Assembly: GCA_021286855.1 (NCBI GenBank)
Contig: JAJTBO010000004.1
Coordinates: 1 to 64,000, forward strand
Reading direction: 5' to 3'
From: Hyphomicrobiales bacterium
Lineage (GTDB): Bacteria; Pseudomonadota; Alphaproteobacteria; Rhizobiales; Ancalomicrobiaceae
DNA: 64,000 nt
Positions 36,828 through 44,917 of this stretch are shown here, piece by piece. The notes under the pieces were generated by a model, which saw only the letters and a list, made by a program, of their open reading frames with translations, was not told the DNA's origin and made no database searches. Made by a program: the position numbers and the translations under genes. Each line of letters opens with the position of its first letter. Position 1 is the first letter of the stretch.

Positions 36828-38590
36828 GTCGGCTCCTCCGCCTCGATCGGCAGGGCGAACCGCATGGCGAGGCCGCCGCCCGGCTGGTTCGCCGCGGTGA
36901 GCCGACCACCATGGCTCTCCACGATGGTGCGGCAGATCGACAGGCCCAGGCCGAGCCCCTGCGGCTTGGTGGTGAAGAAGGGTTCGAAGAGATGCGCGGC
37001 GACCGCCTCGTCGAGGCCGGGACCATGGTCGCGCACCTCGACCTCGACCGCGCCGTCGACGGCGCGGGTGCGGATCTCGACGCCGCGATCGCGGTCCGGC
37101 CGATCGATCATCGCATCGACGGCGTTCTGTAGAAGATTGAGCAGGACCTGCTCGATCTCGACGCGATCGGCGGAGACCGGCGGCAGGCCCGCGGTCGCCG
37201 TCACGCGGATCGGGATGCCGCGTCGCGCCGCCAGCCCCTCGAACAGCGCCAGCGTCTCGGCGACCACCTCGTCGAGATCGAGCATCTCCCGCTTCGCCTC
37301 GCGGCGGCGGACGAAGGCGCGGATCTTGCGGATGATCGCGGCAGCGCGTTCGGCCTGGCCGGCGATGCCGCGGGCGCCGTCGCGCAGGAAGGCGCCGTCG
37401 GTGCGGCCGCCGTCGATGTGGCGGGTGATGCCCTCGGCGTAATTGGTGATCGCGGCGAGCGGTTGGTTCAGCTCGTGGGCGATGTTGGAGGCCATCTCGC
37501 CGAGGATGCCGAGGCGAGAGAACTGATCGCGCTCCTCGCGATGGAGCCGTGCGGAGCGTTCGGCCTTCTCGCGTTCGCCGATCTCGCGGGTGAGCGCGGC
37601 GGTGCGGGCGCGGACCAGGGTCTCGACCCGGGCGACGTGGACGATCCACCAACCGACGGCGAGGAGGAACGCCGCCACCCAATGCCAATGGGCGCGCAGC
37701 CAACCGGAGACGGTGACGCGGGCGAGATGTTCGTAGGGGCCGATCTTCAATTGCCGGAAGAGGGCGTGGACGCCGGTATAGTCCTGCGGCGCGGTCCAGG
37801 CGCGGCCGTCGACCGGAGCCATCGACAGGAGGCTCGCGGTGACCGCCTTGGCGAGGTCGGGCGAGACGCCGGCGAGACGGGCGAAGGGCCAGTCGGGATA
37901 GAGGCGGGACGACACCCGGCAAGGAAAGTTCGCCGTCTCACGTTCGCCGACCACGGCGAATTCGTCGCGTCCGAGGCGACCGGCGGCGATCTCCTCCTCG
38001 AGCAGGCAGGCGCGCAACACGCCGGCGTCGGCGCGGCCCTCACGCAGCGCTGCGAGCACGGTCTGCATCGGAAAGCCGGTCTCGATCAGGCCGGCGAGGT
38101 CGCCCGGGGCGAGCCCGACGTCGTCCATCTCGCGCCAGATCACCCGCCACCCGCCGAAGGCGTCGTCGGCGACCACGGCGAGACGGCGGCCGGCGAGATC
38201 GGCGAGGCGGATGGGCCGGCCGGCCCGGTTCGGCGCGACCACGACGGACGCGACCGTGTCGGTCGGCGGCGTGTGGTCGCGGCTCTCCAGGGTGGCGAGG
38301 CGGGTGACGCCGAAGCGGGATTCGAGATCGACGTAGTCGCCGGGGTTGGTCAGGACGAAGTCGATCGACTTCTCCGCGACCGCAGCGGCGACGCCGTCGA
38401 GGTCGAGGGGGACGAGGGCGAAGTGGCGTTGCGGCAGAGCGCGGGCGAGATGGGCGACGGTCGGCTCGAAGTCGCGGCTGGCGCGTTCGCCGCCCTGAAA
38501 GGCGAGAACGCCGATCCGCACTTCGTCGGCGAAGGCGGGCCGCACGACGAGCGCGAACAGGAGAAGGGCGAGGCGGAGCGGCGACGACAT
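36824..38590 (-). CDS. ttrS: TtrS-like sensor kinase with periplasmic PhnD-type domain
   Basis: This 588-residue protein has a signal or membrane start (LRLALLLFALVVRPAFA), a periplasmic phosphonate-binding-like domain (about 22-285), one membrane segment (around HWVAAFLLAVGWWIVH), a coiled linker, HisKA with IAHELNQPLAAITNY, and a HATPase domain (LLNLLQNAVDAM, RDHGPGLD, GLGLGLSI). Domain order and length match TtrS (592 in Salmonella), the tetrathionate sensor. No ttrBCA reductase is in the window, but a TsdA-like cytochrome, which acts on the same thiosulfate/tetrathionate couple, is the neighbouring gene, which strengthens the assignment. Confidence 0.78.
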   Translation of the reverse strand: MSSPLRLALLLFALVVRPAFADEVRIGVLAFQGGERASRDFEPTVAHLARALPQRHFALVPLDLDGVAAAVAEKSIDFVLTNPGDYVDLESRFGVTRLATLESRDHTPPTDTVASVVVAPNRAGRPIRLADLAGRRLAVVADDAFGGWRVIWREMDDVGLAPGDLAGLIETGFPMQTVLAALREGRADAGVLRACLLEEEIAAGRLGRDEFAVVGERETANFPCRVSSRLYPDWPFARLAGVSPDLAKAVTASLLSMAPVDGRAWTAPQDYTGVHALFRQLKIGPYEHLARVTVSGWLRAHWHWVAAFLLAVGWWIVHVARVETLVRARTAALTREIGEREKAERSARLHREERDQFSRLGILGEMASNIAHELNQPLAAITNYAEGITRHIDGGRTDGAFLRDGARGIAGQAERAAAIIRKIRAFVRRREAKREMLDLDEVVAETLALFEGLAARRGIPIRVTATAGLPPVSADRVEIEQVLLNLLQNAVDAMIDRPDRDRGVEIRTRAVDGAVEVEVRDHGPGLDEAVAAHLFEPFFTTKPQGLGLGLSICRTIVESHGGRLTAANQPGGGLAMRFALPIEAEEPT

Positions 38591-38634
38591 CGCCGCGCAG
38601 AGTGGACCCTCGGCGCGGCCCACGCAACGCGCGA

Positions 38635-38663
38635 AGGGCCGGCCGCGCGAGGCGGCCGGCCCT
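38635..38663 (-). terminator. Strong hairpin between the cytochrome gene and ttrS
   Basis: AGGGCCGGCCGC, a 5-base loop, then the exact complement. It lies 22 bases after the multiheme cytochrome stop. There is no T run; it may end or attenuate transcription into ttrS. Confidence 0.5.
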
Positions 38664-38685
38664 CCGACGACGGCGCGCCGGGGCG

Positions 38686-40770
38686 TCAATAGCGCGCGTC
38701 CTTCGGTTTCGGGTCCTTCGGCCAATCCTTCACCTTGGCGGCGAAGTCGGGCCGCGGCATGTGGCTGAAGTATTCGGCGACGTCGACCGCCTCCTGATCG
38801 GAGAGGCCGCCCTGGCCGAGCGGGAACTTCGCATGGAAGCCGATCGGCATGTTGCGCTTGACGAAGGCGGCGGCGGTGTAGGTGCGGGCCATGCCGGCGC
38901 CGATGTTGAAGGAGCGGTCGCCCCACAGCGGCGGATAGACGATCTTGCCGGCCGTATCCTTCAGACCTTCGCCGTCCTTGCCGTGACAGACGGCGCACTG
39001 GGCGGCGTAGATCTTCTCGCCGTTCGCCGGATCGGGCCTGATCGAGGGGTCGACCTTGCCGACGCCGCGGCCGGGCACCTTGTCGCCGGCCTTGGTCTCG
39101 CCCTTCATCCACTCGAAATAGGCGATCATCGCCTTCATGTCGTCGGAGGCCGGGTCGAGCGGCTTGCCGTTCATCGAGCGGAAGAAGCAGCCGTTGATGC
39201 GGTCTTCCATGGTGATGACCCGGCCGGCGCGCAACTGATAAGACGGGAAGAAGGCGGTGATGCCGACGTAAGGCGAACCGTCGGCGACGGTGCCGGCGTT
39301 GAGGTGGCAGGAGGTGCAGTTCAGATCGTCGCCGACGTTGTGCGGCAGGAGATCGCGGGTCTCGGCGTTGAGCCGCATGCCGCGCACCAACTGGTCCTTG
39401 TTCGGCTGAGCGAGGAGGTCGGCGAGACGCGGCGTCTCGAAGGGCGAGGCGTCGATCTTCGGATCGAGGGTGGCGCGCGCCGCCTTCACCTCGGCCTCGC
39501 CGACCGGGCCGGCGCCGCCGCCCCAGTTCTCGCGGACGAAACTCAGGATCTCGGCGATCTCGCGATCGGAGAGACGGGCGAAGCCGGGCATGGTCCAGGG
39601 GCGCGGATGGCTGGCGGTGGCCGCCGTCGTCCCGCCGGTCAGCGTGACGTGGACGAGCGAGGCCGGATCCTTGGCAGAGACCGCCGGATTGCCGGCGAGC
39701 GGCGGGAAGACGCCGGACACGCCGGCGCCGTCGGGGCGGTGGCAATCGGTGCAGAACTGGGCGTAGGCGAGGCCGCCGCGGGTGGTGAAGGTGGTCTCCG
39801 GGGCCCGGCCCGTCGCCGCGACCACGACCCGCGGCCGATCGGTCGGGAGCGCCTTCATGTAGGTGGCGATGGCGGTCAGGTCTTCGTCCGACACGCCCTG
39901 CGTCGAATGGAGCACGACCTCGGCCATGCCGCCGCCCGCCGTGGCGAAGCGGTTGCGGCCGGTCTTCAGGAACTCCACCGTGTCGGCGACCGGCCAGAGG
40001 TCGCGCAGGTTCACCGCGTTCCAGTTCTCGACCGTTTCGCCGGCGAGGAAGAGGCCGCCGTTCGCGCCCTTCTCGCTCATCGCCTTCTCCTGGAAGCCGA
40101 GACCACGCGGGGTGTGGCAGGCGCCGCAGTGGCCGAGCGACTGCACGAGATAGGCGCCGCGGTTCCAGGCCGCGTCCTTGGTCGGATCGGGCGCGAACGG
40201 CGTCGCGTCGAGGAAGACGGCGTTCCAGAAGGCGAGGCCGAAGCGCTGGTCGAAGGGGAAATGCATCGCGGCGGCGCGATTGGGTTTGGCGACCGGCTCC
40301 ACGCCCTTCACGAGATAGGCCCACAGGGCCTTCATGTCGTCGTCGGAGACCTTGGCGTAGGACGGATAGGGCATCGCCGGATAGAGGCGATGGCCGTCGG
40401 CGGCGACGCCCTTGCGCATGGCGCGATCGAAGGCGCCGAAGGACCAACCGCCGAGACCGGTCTTCGGATCGGGCGTGATGTTGGTCGACCAGATCGTGCC
40501 CATCGGCGTCTCGAGGGCGCGGCCGCCGGCCATCTCGGGACCGCCCGGCATGGTGTGACAGGCGACGCAATCGCCGAGACGGGCGACGACGCGGCCGCGT
40601 TCGACGAGCGCCGGGTCGACGCTCGCCCCGAGTTCGAAGGTCTTCTCGATCGACGGCGGGATCAGGATCCAGACCGCCACGCCGGCGAGCGCGGCGGCGG
40701 CGAGCGCGGCGGCGACGCCGAGCCGACGGCCGAGCGAGGACGAGGGAGAGGTCGTGCGATCGTCCGCCAT
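38686..40770 (-). CDS. Five-heme cytochrome: triheme alcohol-dehydrogenase-type cytochrome fused to TsdA
   Basis: This 694-residue protein has an N-terminal membrane anchor (about 17-38) and five c-heme motifs: CVACH (68-72), CGACH (about 213), CTDCH (about 340), CTSCH (about 484) and CAVCH (about 591). The first three lie in a region like the triheme cytochrome subunit of gluconate and alcohol dehydrogenases. The last two, with LNAGT, FPSYQLRAGR, DRINGCFFRSMNGK and KRNMPIGFH, match TsdA, a thiosulfate dehydrogenase / tetrathionate reductase, including the Cys that ligates its active heme. The fusion would pass electrons between TsdA and the quinone pool or other cytochromes. GGAGG stands 8 bases before the ATG. 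ttrS follows. Confidence 0.82.
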   Translation of the reverse strand: MADDRTTSPSSSLGRRLGVAAALAAAALAGVAVWILIPPSIEKTFELGASVDPALVERGRVVARLGDCVACHTMPGGPEMAGGRALETPMGTIWSTNITPDPKTGLGGWSFGAFDRAMRKGVAADGHRLYPAMPYPSYAKVSDDDMKALWAYLVKGVEPVAKPNRAAAMHFPFDQRFGLAFWNAVFLDATPFAPDPTKDAAWNRGAYLVQSLGHCGACHTPRGLGFQEKAMSEKGANGGLFLAGETVENWNAVNLRDLWPVADTVEFLKTGRNRFATAGGGMAEVVLHSTQGVSDEDLTAIATYMKALPTDRPRVVVAATGRAPETTFTTRGGLAYAQFCTDCHRPDGAGVSGVFPPLAGNPAVSAKDPASLVHVTLTGGTTAATASHPRPWTMPGFARLSDREIAEILSFVRENWGGGAGPVGEAEVKAARATLDPKIDASPFETPRLADLLAQPNKDQLVRGMRLNAETRDLLPHNVGDDLNCTSCHLNAGTVADGSPYVGITAFFPSYQLRAGRVITMEDRINGCFFRSMNGKPLDPASDDMKAMIAYFEWMKGETKAGDKVPGRGVGKVDPSIRPDPANGEKIYAAQCAVCHGKDGEGLKDTAGKIVYPPLWGDRSFNIGAGMARTYTAAAFVKRNMPIGFHAKFPLGQGGLSDQEAVDVAEYFSHMPRPDFAAKVKDWPKDPKPKDARY

Positions 40771-40926
40771 GGCGGGAGCCTCCGAGGTCACGAAGTGAAA
40801 TCGTGCGCGGAGGCTAGGCTCGGGCGTGGTTCGGCGCGATCCCGGATCTTCCCGCCGGGGACCAGGGTTTTCCCGGGTCGAGGCGGGGGCGTCCCCACAG
40901 GGCCGGTCCGCGTCGGCGACGGTCGA

Positions 40927-41682
40927 TCAGAAGGCGTCCGCGTCGCGATCGACGCAATCGGCCAAGGAAAGGCGTTCGGCGACCGCCAGATAGTAGCCGG
41001 GGCGGGCGGCGCCGAGGCCCTCGGCGGTGAGGCCGTCGACGCCGCCCCAGGCGGAATCGAGCGACCCCTGGGCGAGGACGAAACGAGCGAGGGCGTCGCC
41101 GAGCGCATCGGAGCGGTCCTCGAACCATTCGACGCGGAAGCCCGCGTCGTCGAGGTCGGCGGCGATGCGCCGCCACGTGGCGAAGGGAGCGAGATCGACG
41201 CCCAGCGTGATCGCTTCCGCCTCGGCGCGGCGATAGACGTCGGCGATCGCCAGCCGTCCGCCCGGCTTCAGAACGCGGAACCATTCGGCGAGAACGCGAC
41301 GCCGATCGGCGCTCGACGACAGCGTGCATTCGGCGAGGAGCCCGTCGAGGCTCGCCGTGGCGAAGGGCAGAGCGTCGACCTCGCCGAGGACGACGTCGCC
41401 GGCCGCGAACCGTTCGCGGGCGCGCGCCAGCGTGGCGGCGGCGCGATCGACGCCGACGGCGGCGTAGCCGCGCCGGGCGAGGGTGGCGACACGGGCGCCC
41501 CGACCGCCGCCGACGTCGACGACGAGACCGCCTTCGGCGAAGTCGGCGCGGTCGATCAGGGCCTCGGTGAGGGCGAGGCCGCCGGGGGGCGACGGCCTTT
41601 CGTCGGAACGCGGCGGCCGGCCGGCGCGCCGGCCGGGAGACGCGGCGGCGGAACCGCGGGGAGGGGCATGGACGGAGACCAT
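40927..41682 (-). CDS. Class I SAM-dependent methyltransferase
   Basis: The 251-residue protein has motif I VVDVGGGRGARVATLARRG, Asp at the end of beta 2 (AVGVDRA), motif DALPFATASLDGLLAECTL and RVLKPGGRLAIADVY, typical of the UbiE-like group. Its substrate is not evident. GGAGG lies 7 bases before the ATG, which overlaps the stop of a 45-codon ORF. It stands downstream of the ferredoxin and hydrogenase genes on the same strand and may belong to that unit. Confidence 0.72.
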   Translation of the reverse strand: MVSVHAPPRGSAAASPGRRAGRPPRSDERPSPPGGLALTEALIDRADFAEGGLVVDVGGGRGARVATLARRGYAAVGVDRAAATLARARERFAAGDVVLGEVDALPFATASLDGLLAECTLSSSADRRRVLAEWFRVLKPGGRLAIADVYRRAEAEAITLGVDLAPFATWRRIAADLDDAGFRVEWFEDRSDALGDALARFVLAQGSLDSAWGGVDGLTAEGLGAARPGYYLAVAERLSLADCVDRDADAF

Positions 41683-41819
41683 CACGCATCCTCCGGCGAG
41701 CGCCCCCGCCCCGACGTTTCGTCGGTCGGCGGCATCCGCGCCGACGCCGGCGACGCCCGGACCTCGTCGAGCGAGATCCGCAGCGCCTCGGCCGTCATTC
41801 CGTTCGGAACGCAGGTCAT
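41682..41819 (-). CDS. Small ORF overlapping the methyltransferase start
   Basis: A 45-codon ORF starting MTCVPNGMTAEALRISLDEV. Its stop overlaps the methyltransferase ATG, and GGAAG precedes its own start. No family is recognised; the C-terminal half is polar and low in complexity. It may be a coupled leader ORF or a small protein, or chance. Confidence 0.3.
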   Translation of the reverse strand: MTCVPNGMTAEALRISLDEVRASPASARMPPTDETSGRGRSPEDA

Positions 41820-41901
41820 CTTTCGTCTTCCCGCCGCGACGTCCGGTCCGGCCGACGAGGTCCGCCCGAGGGGCGGCGTCGGCGACCGGCGTCGCGCGCG
41901 G

Positions 41902-42099
41902 TCAGGCGGCGATCGGGATGCAGGAGCCGGACTGACAGACGTCGGCGCACTGCGGCTCGTCGAAGTCGCCGACGCAGTCCTTGCACTTCTTCGCGTCGAT
42001 CTTGAAGATCTTGCCCTTGTGGCTGATCGCCTTGTTCGGGCAGACGTCCTCGCACGAGCCGCAGGCGGTGCAGGTTTCGGTGTCGATCATGTGGGGCAT
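41902..42099 (-). CDS. 2[4Fe-4S] ferredoxin, FdxN/Alvin type
   Basis: The 65-residue ferredoxin has cluster 1 motif CTACGSCEDVCP and cluster 2 motif CKDC with a loop insertion (VGDFDEPQCADVC), the pattern of Alvin-like and FdxN ferredoxins. AAGGAAG precedes the ATG at 42099. It lies just after cooH, separated by a hairpin, so it could carry electrons to or from the hydrogenase, for example from PFOR. Low-potential electron transfer is expected. Confidence 0.88.
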   Translation of the reverse strand: MPHMIDTETCTACGSCEDVCPNKAISHKGKIFKIDAKKCKDCVGDFDEPQCADVCQSGSCIPIAA

Positions 42100-42157
42100 G
42101 GCGCTTCCTTTCGGCTGGGACGGCGCGAGGGCCCCGCGCCGCGTGTCTTCCATGGAA

Positions 42158-42182
42158 GGCGGCGCGTCGAAAACGCGCCGCC
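42158..42182 (-). terminator. Hairpin between cooH and the ferredoxin gene
   Basis: GGCGGCGCGT and ACGCGCCGCC arms with a 5-base loop lie 8 bases after the cooH stop. No T tract follows; likely transcript processing, protection or partial termination. Confidence 0.45.
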
Positions 42183-42190
42183 GCTGCGGC

Positions 42191-43333
42191 TCACCGCTCC
42201 GTGCAGGAGATGCACGGATCGATCGAGTTCACGACGATGGCGATGTCGGCGACCTTGGCCTCGGCGAGCATGAAGCGCAGGGCGTCCCAATTCATAAAGG
42301 TGGGAACGCGCCACTTCACCCGTTCCGGGTTCGGGCCGTCGTTGGTCTTCAGGTAGTAGATCAGCTCGCCGCGCGGGGCCTCGACCTTGGCGATGGTCTC
42401 GCCGGGCGGCACGTCGGGGCGCTCGTCGCCGTGGATCTCGCCGGCCGGCAGCTTGGCGAGCGCCTGACGGACGATGTCGATGGCGTCGCGGGCTTCGTAG
42501 AGCCGGATCATGGCGCGCGACCAGACGTCGCCGTCGGAGAGGCCGCGCGCCGCGACCTCGAGGTCGGGATAAGCGGCGTAGGGCGCGGCGTGGCGGACGT
42601 CGTAGACGACGCCGGAGGCGCGCGCGACGGGGCCGACGACGCCGCAGGCGATCGCCTGATCACGGGTCAGGACGCCGACGCCGCGAGTGCGGCGCAGGAT
42701 GGTGCCATTGGTGCGATAGGTCTCGATGATCTCGTCGACCAGCGGCGCGATCTCGTCGAGCCGTTTGGTCAGCTCCATCATGATCTCGGCGTCGAGGTCG
42801 TAACGGACGCCGCCGATGCAGATGGCGCCGAGATCCATGCGGTTGCCGAACACCGCCTCCTTGATGTCCTGAGCGATCTCGCGGACCTGCATGACGTGCA
42901 TGAACAGGGTCTCGAAGCCGGTCAGATGGGCGAGGATGGCGACGTTGAAGAGGTTGGAGGCGAGGCGTTTGACCTCGCCGGCGATCACGCGGAGGTACTT
43001 CGCCCGCGAGGGAACCTCGAGCTCGGCGATCGCCTCCGCCGCCATGGCGAAGGCTTCCGGATGGCTCGCCGAGCACAGCGAGCAGATCCGTTCGGTCAGG
43101 ACGACCGTCTGGATCATGCTGCGGTGGGTGGCGAGATATTCGATGCCGCGATGGACGTGGCCGGCGTTGATGTCGACCGAGGTCACGGTCTCGCCGCGAA
43201 CGTCGATCTTGAAATACATCGGCTCTTCGAGCGCGACGTGCAGCGGGCCGACCGGGATCGTGTAGGTCTCGGGCACGGCGACGTCATGCGCGGAGACGCC
43301 ATGAGCGGAGACGGGGACGTCGGGCGAGGTCAT
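42191..43333 (-). CDS. cooH: Group 4 [NiFe] hydrogenase large subunit (CooH/EchE type)
   Basis: This 380-residue catalytic subunit carries both nickel motifs: RICSLCSASH (Cys84, Cys87) and DPCISCTER at the extreme C-terminus (Cys374, Cys377). It ends directly after the second motif, so there is no cleavable tail, as in CooH and EchE. It is NuoD-related, and the order M-K-L-X-U-H of this operon is that of the CO-induced hydrogenase of Rhodospirillum rubrum. It would reduce protons with ferredoxin electrons while the membrane part translocates ions. The ATG overlaps the cooU stop. Confidence 0.88.
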   Translation of the reverse strand: MTSPDVPVSAHGVSAHDVAVPETYTIPVGPLHVALEEPMYFKIDVRGETVTSVDINAGHVHRGIEYLATHRSMIQTVVLTERICSLCSASHPEAFAMAAEAIAELEVPSRAKYLRVIAGEVKRLASNLFNVAILAHLTGFETLFMHVMQVREIAQDIKEAVFGNRMDLGAICIGGVRYDLDAEIMMELTKRLDEIAPLVDEIIETYRTNGTILRRTRGVGVLTRDQAIACGVVGPVARASGVVYDVRHAAPYAAYPDLEVAARGLSDGDVWSRAMIRLYEARDAIDIVRQALAKLPAGEIHGDERPDVPPGETIAKVEAPRGELIYYLKTNDGPNPERVKWRVPTFMNWDALRFMLAEAKVADIAIVVNSIDPCISCTER

Positions 43334-43956
43334 GCGACGGTCTCCTTGCGGACTTGCGCGATCTTGTCCCACAGCCCCTTGGTCGAAGCGGCGTTGACCA
43401 GCGTCGAATAGGGGATGAGGCGTTCGAACACCGCCGGCTCGATCGCCGGATCGAGGAACAGGCGGCGCGGATCGGGGTGATTGCGAACGACGATCGCATA
43501 GAGCTCCATCATCTCGCGCTCGCCCCAATCGGCCGTGCGGAAGAGCGGCGTCAGGCTGTCGATCTCGCCGCCGTGGGCGACGTCGGCGAGCACCGTGACG
43601 GTGTCGCCGGAAAGATCGAAGTGATAGGCGAGCCGATAGGCGGTGCCGTCGAGCGGCGTGCCGCCGAAGGACATCGGCTGCGGCTTCGCCGGCTTCTCCG
43701 CCGCCTCCGCGCCCTCCTCGACCTCTTCCTCCTCTTCCTCCTCCTCTTCGGGAGCCGGCGGTTGCGAGGCGGTGGTCATGGAGAGGCGCGCGCCGAGATC
43801 GGCGAGAACCTTTGCGACGGGGAAGAGCTCTTCCTTGTCGGCGAGTTCGGCCCAGGCGACGGTGACGCCGAGATCGTTTTCGACGGCGCTCCAGGCGAGG
43901 CCGGCGGGCGCGGCGGCGGTGAGCTTGGCTTGGAGATCGGAGGGGAGACGGGTCAT
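43330..43956 (-). CDS. cooU: Hydrogenase NuoC-like subunit (CooU/EchD type)
   Basis: The 208-residue protein is of the complex I 30-kDa family. The C-terminal half has the family core DWGEREMMELYAIVVRNHPDPRR. Between the two halves is a run of nine Glu and further acidic residues (about 73-88), a low-complexity insertion not typical of NuoC. It overlaps cooH and cooX by ATGA on each side. It would support assembly of the peripheral arm between CooL and CooH. Confidence 0.82.
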   Translation of the reverse strand: MTRLPSDLQAKLTAAAPAGLAWSAVENDLGVTVAWAELADKEELFPVAKVLADLGARLSMTTASQPPAPEEEEEEEEEVEEGAEAAEKPAKPQPMSFGGTPLDGTAYRLAYHFDLSGDTVTVLADVAHGGEIDSLTPLFRTADWGEREMMELYAIVVRNHPDPRRLFLDPAIEPAVFERLIPYSTLVNAASTKGLWDKIAQVRKETVA

Positions 43957-44456
43957 TTCTTGGCCTTCCGAGCCTTCATGAACTTGGCGCGGCACTTCGG
44001 GCAGAGCGGCCTGAGCGTCGCGATTTCCTCGGGGGTGAGCGGCGGCTTCACGCCGCCTTCCATCGGGGCGGTGTCGAGCGCGGTCGCGCCGCATTCGGCG
44101 CAGGTCTGATTGGGGATCAGGCCGTGCTCGACGAGGGCGAACTTCTCGGACGCGACATGCGCCAGCGACCAGTCGTCGGTCTGACGGATCGAGCCGGTCG
44201 GGCAGTAGAAGGCGCAGGTGCCGCAGAAGACGCAGGTGGCGTGCCAGCAGTCGAAGGCGAGGCCGCCCGGGTCCTTGGAAAACTTGATCGCGCCGGACGG
44301 GCAGACGCGCTCGCACAGTTTGCAGCCCTCGCAGGACGCGGCGTCGAACTCGATGCGGCCGCGGAAGCGCTTGGCGGTCTTGGTCGGCCCGAAGGGATAG
44401 GGATCGGTGACCGGACCGCGCATCAGATTGCGGACGAAGAGGCCGAGAACGTTCAT
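43953..44456 (-). CDS. cooX: Hydrogenase 2[4Fe-4S] subunit (CooX/EchF/HycF type)
   Basis: The 167-residue polyferredoxin subunit has the cluster motifs CEGCKLCERVCP and CVFCGTCAFYCP, as in NuoI, HycF and CooX, and relays electrons from ferredoxin to CooL. The C-terminus adds two more CxxC pairs (CAEC and CPKC), a possible zinc ribbon. The N-terminus resembles NuoI-like membrane-associated segments (FVRNLMRGPVTDPYPFGP). Its stop overlaps cooU by ATGA. Confidence 0.85.
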   Translation of the reverse strand: MNVLGLFVRNLMRGPVTDPYPFGPTKTAKRFRGRIEFDAASCEGCKLCERVCPSGAIKFSKDPGGLAFDCWHATCVFCGTCAFYCPTGSIRQTDDWSLAHVASEKFALVEHGLIPNQTCAECGATALDTAPMEGGVKPPLTPEEIATLRPLCPKCRAKFMKARKAKK

Positions 44457-44469
44457 CTGCGAGACCTCC

Positions 44470-44907
44470 TCAAAGCCGCGCGCGCCAGATGGCGATCGCC
44501 TTGGCGACGCCGTCGAGGATCGCCTGGGGACGCGGCGGACAACCGGGCACGTTGACGTCGACCGGGAACCACTGGTCGATCGGAGCGCAGGTGGCGTAGC
44601 TCTCGCGGAAGATGCCGCCGGAGATCGGGCAGACGCCGACCGCCACCGTCACCTTCGGATCGGGGATCTCCTCGAAGAGGCGCAGCGCGGCGTCGCGGAC
44701 GTGCCGGGTGAGCGGGCCGGTGATCAGCACGATGTCGGCGTGGCGGGGGCTGCCGCAGTATTGGCAGCCGAGCCGCTCGACGTCCCAGCGCGGGATCAGC
44801 GCCGTGGTCGCCAGTTCGACGTCGCAGCCGTTGCAGGAGCCGGCGTTGATCCGGTAGAGCCAGGGCGAGCGCGCCGCGACGTCCTTGAATTTCGTCAGGA
44901 TGTTCAT
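44470..44907 (-). CDS. cooL: Hydrogenase small subunit (CooL/EchC/NuoB type)
   Basis: The 145-residue protein ligates the proximal 4Fe-4S cluster. Cys ligands appear in GSCNGCDVE, further Cys in VAVGVCPISGG and VPGCPP, as in NuoB, HycG and CooL. It links CooX to the NiFe site in CooH. Genes flank it at 10-13 base spacing in one operon. Confidence 0.88.
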   Translation of the reverse strand: MNILTKFKDVAARSPWLYRINAGSCNGCDVELATTALIPRWDVERLGCQYCGSPRHADIVLITGPLTRHVRDAALRLFEEIPDPKVTVAVGVCPISGGIFRESYATCAPIDQWFPVDVNVPGCPPRPQAILDGVAKAIAIWRARL

Positions 44908-44917
44908 GGACGCCTCC

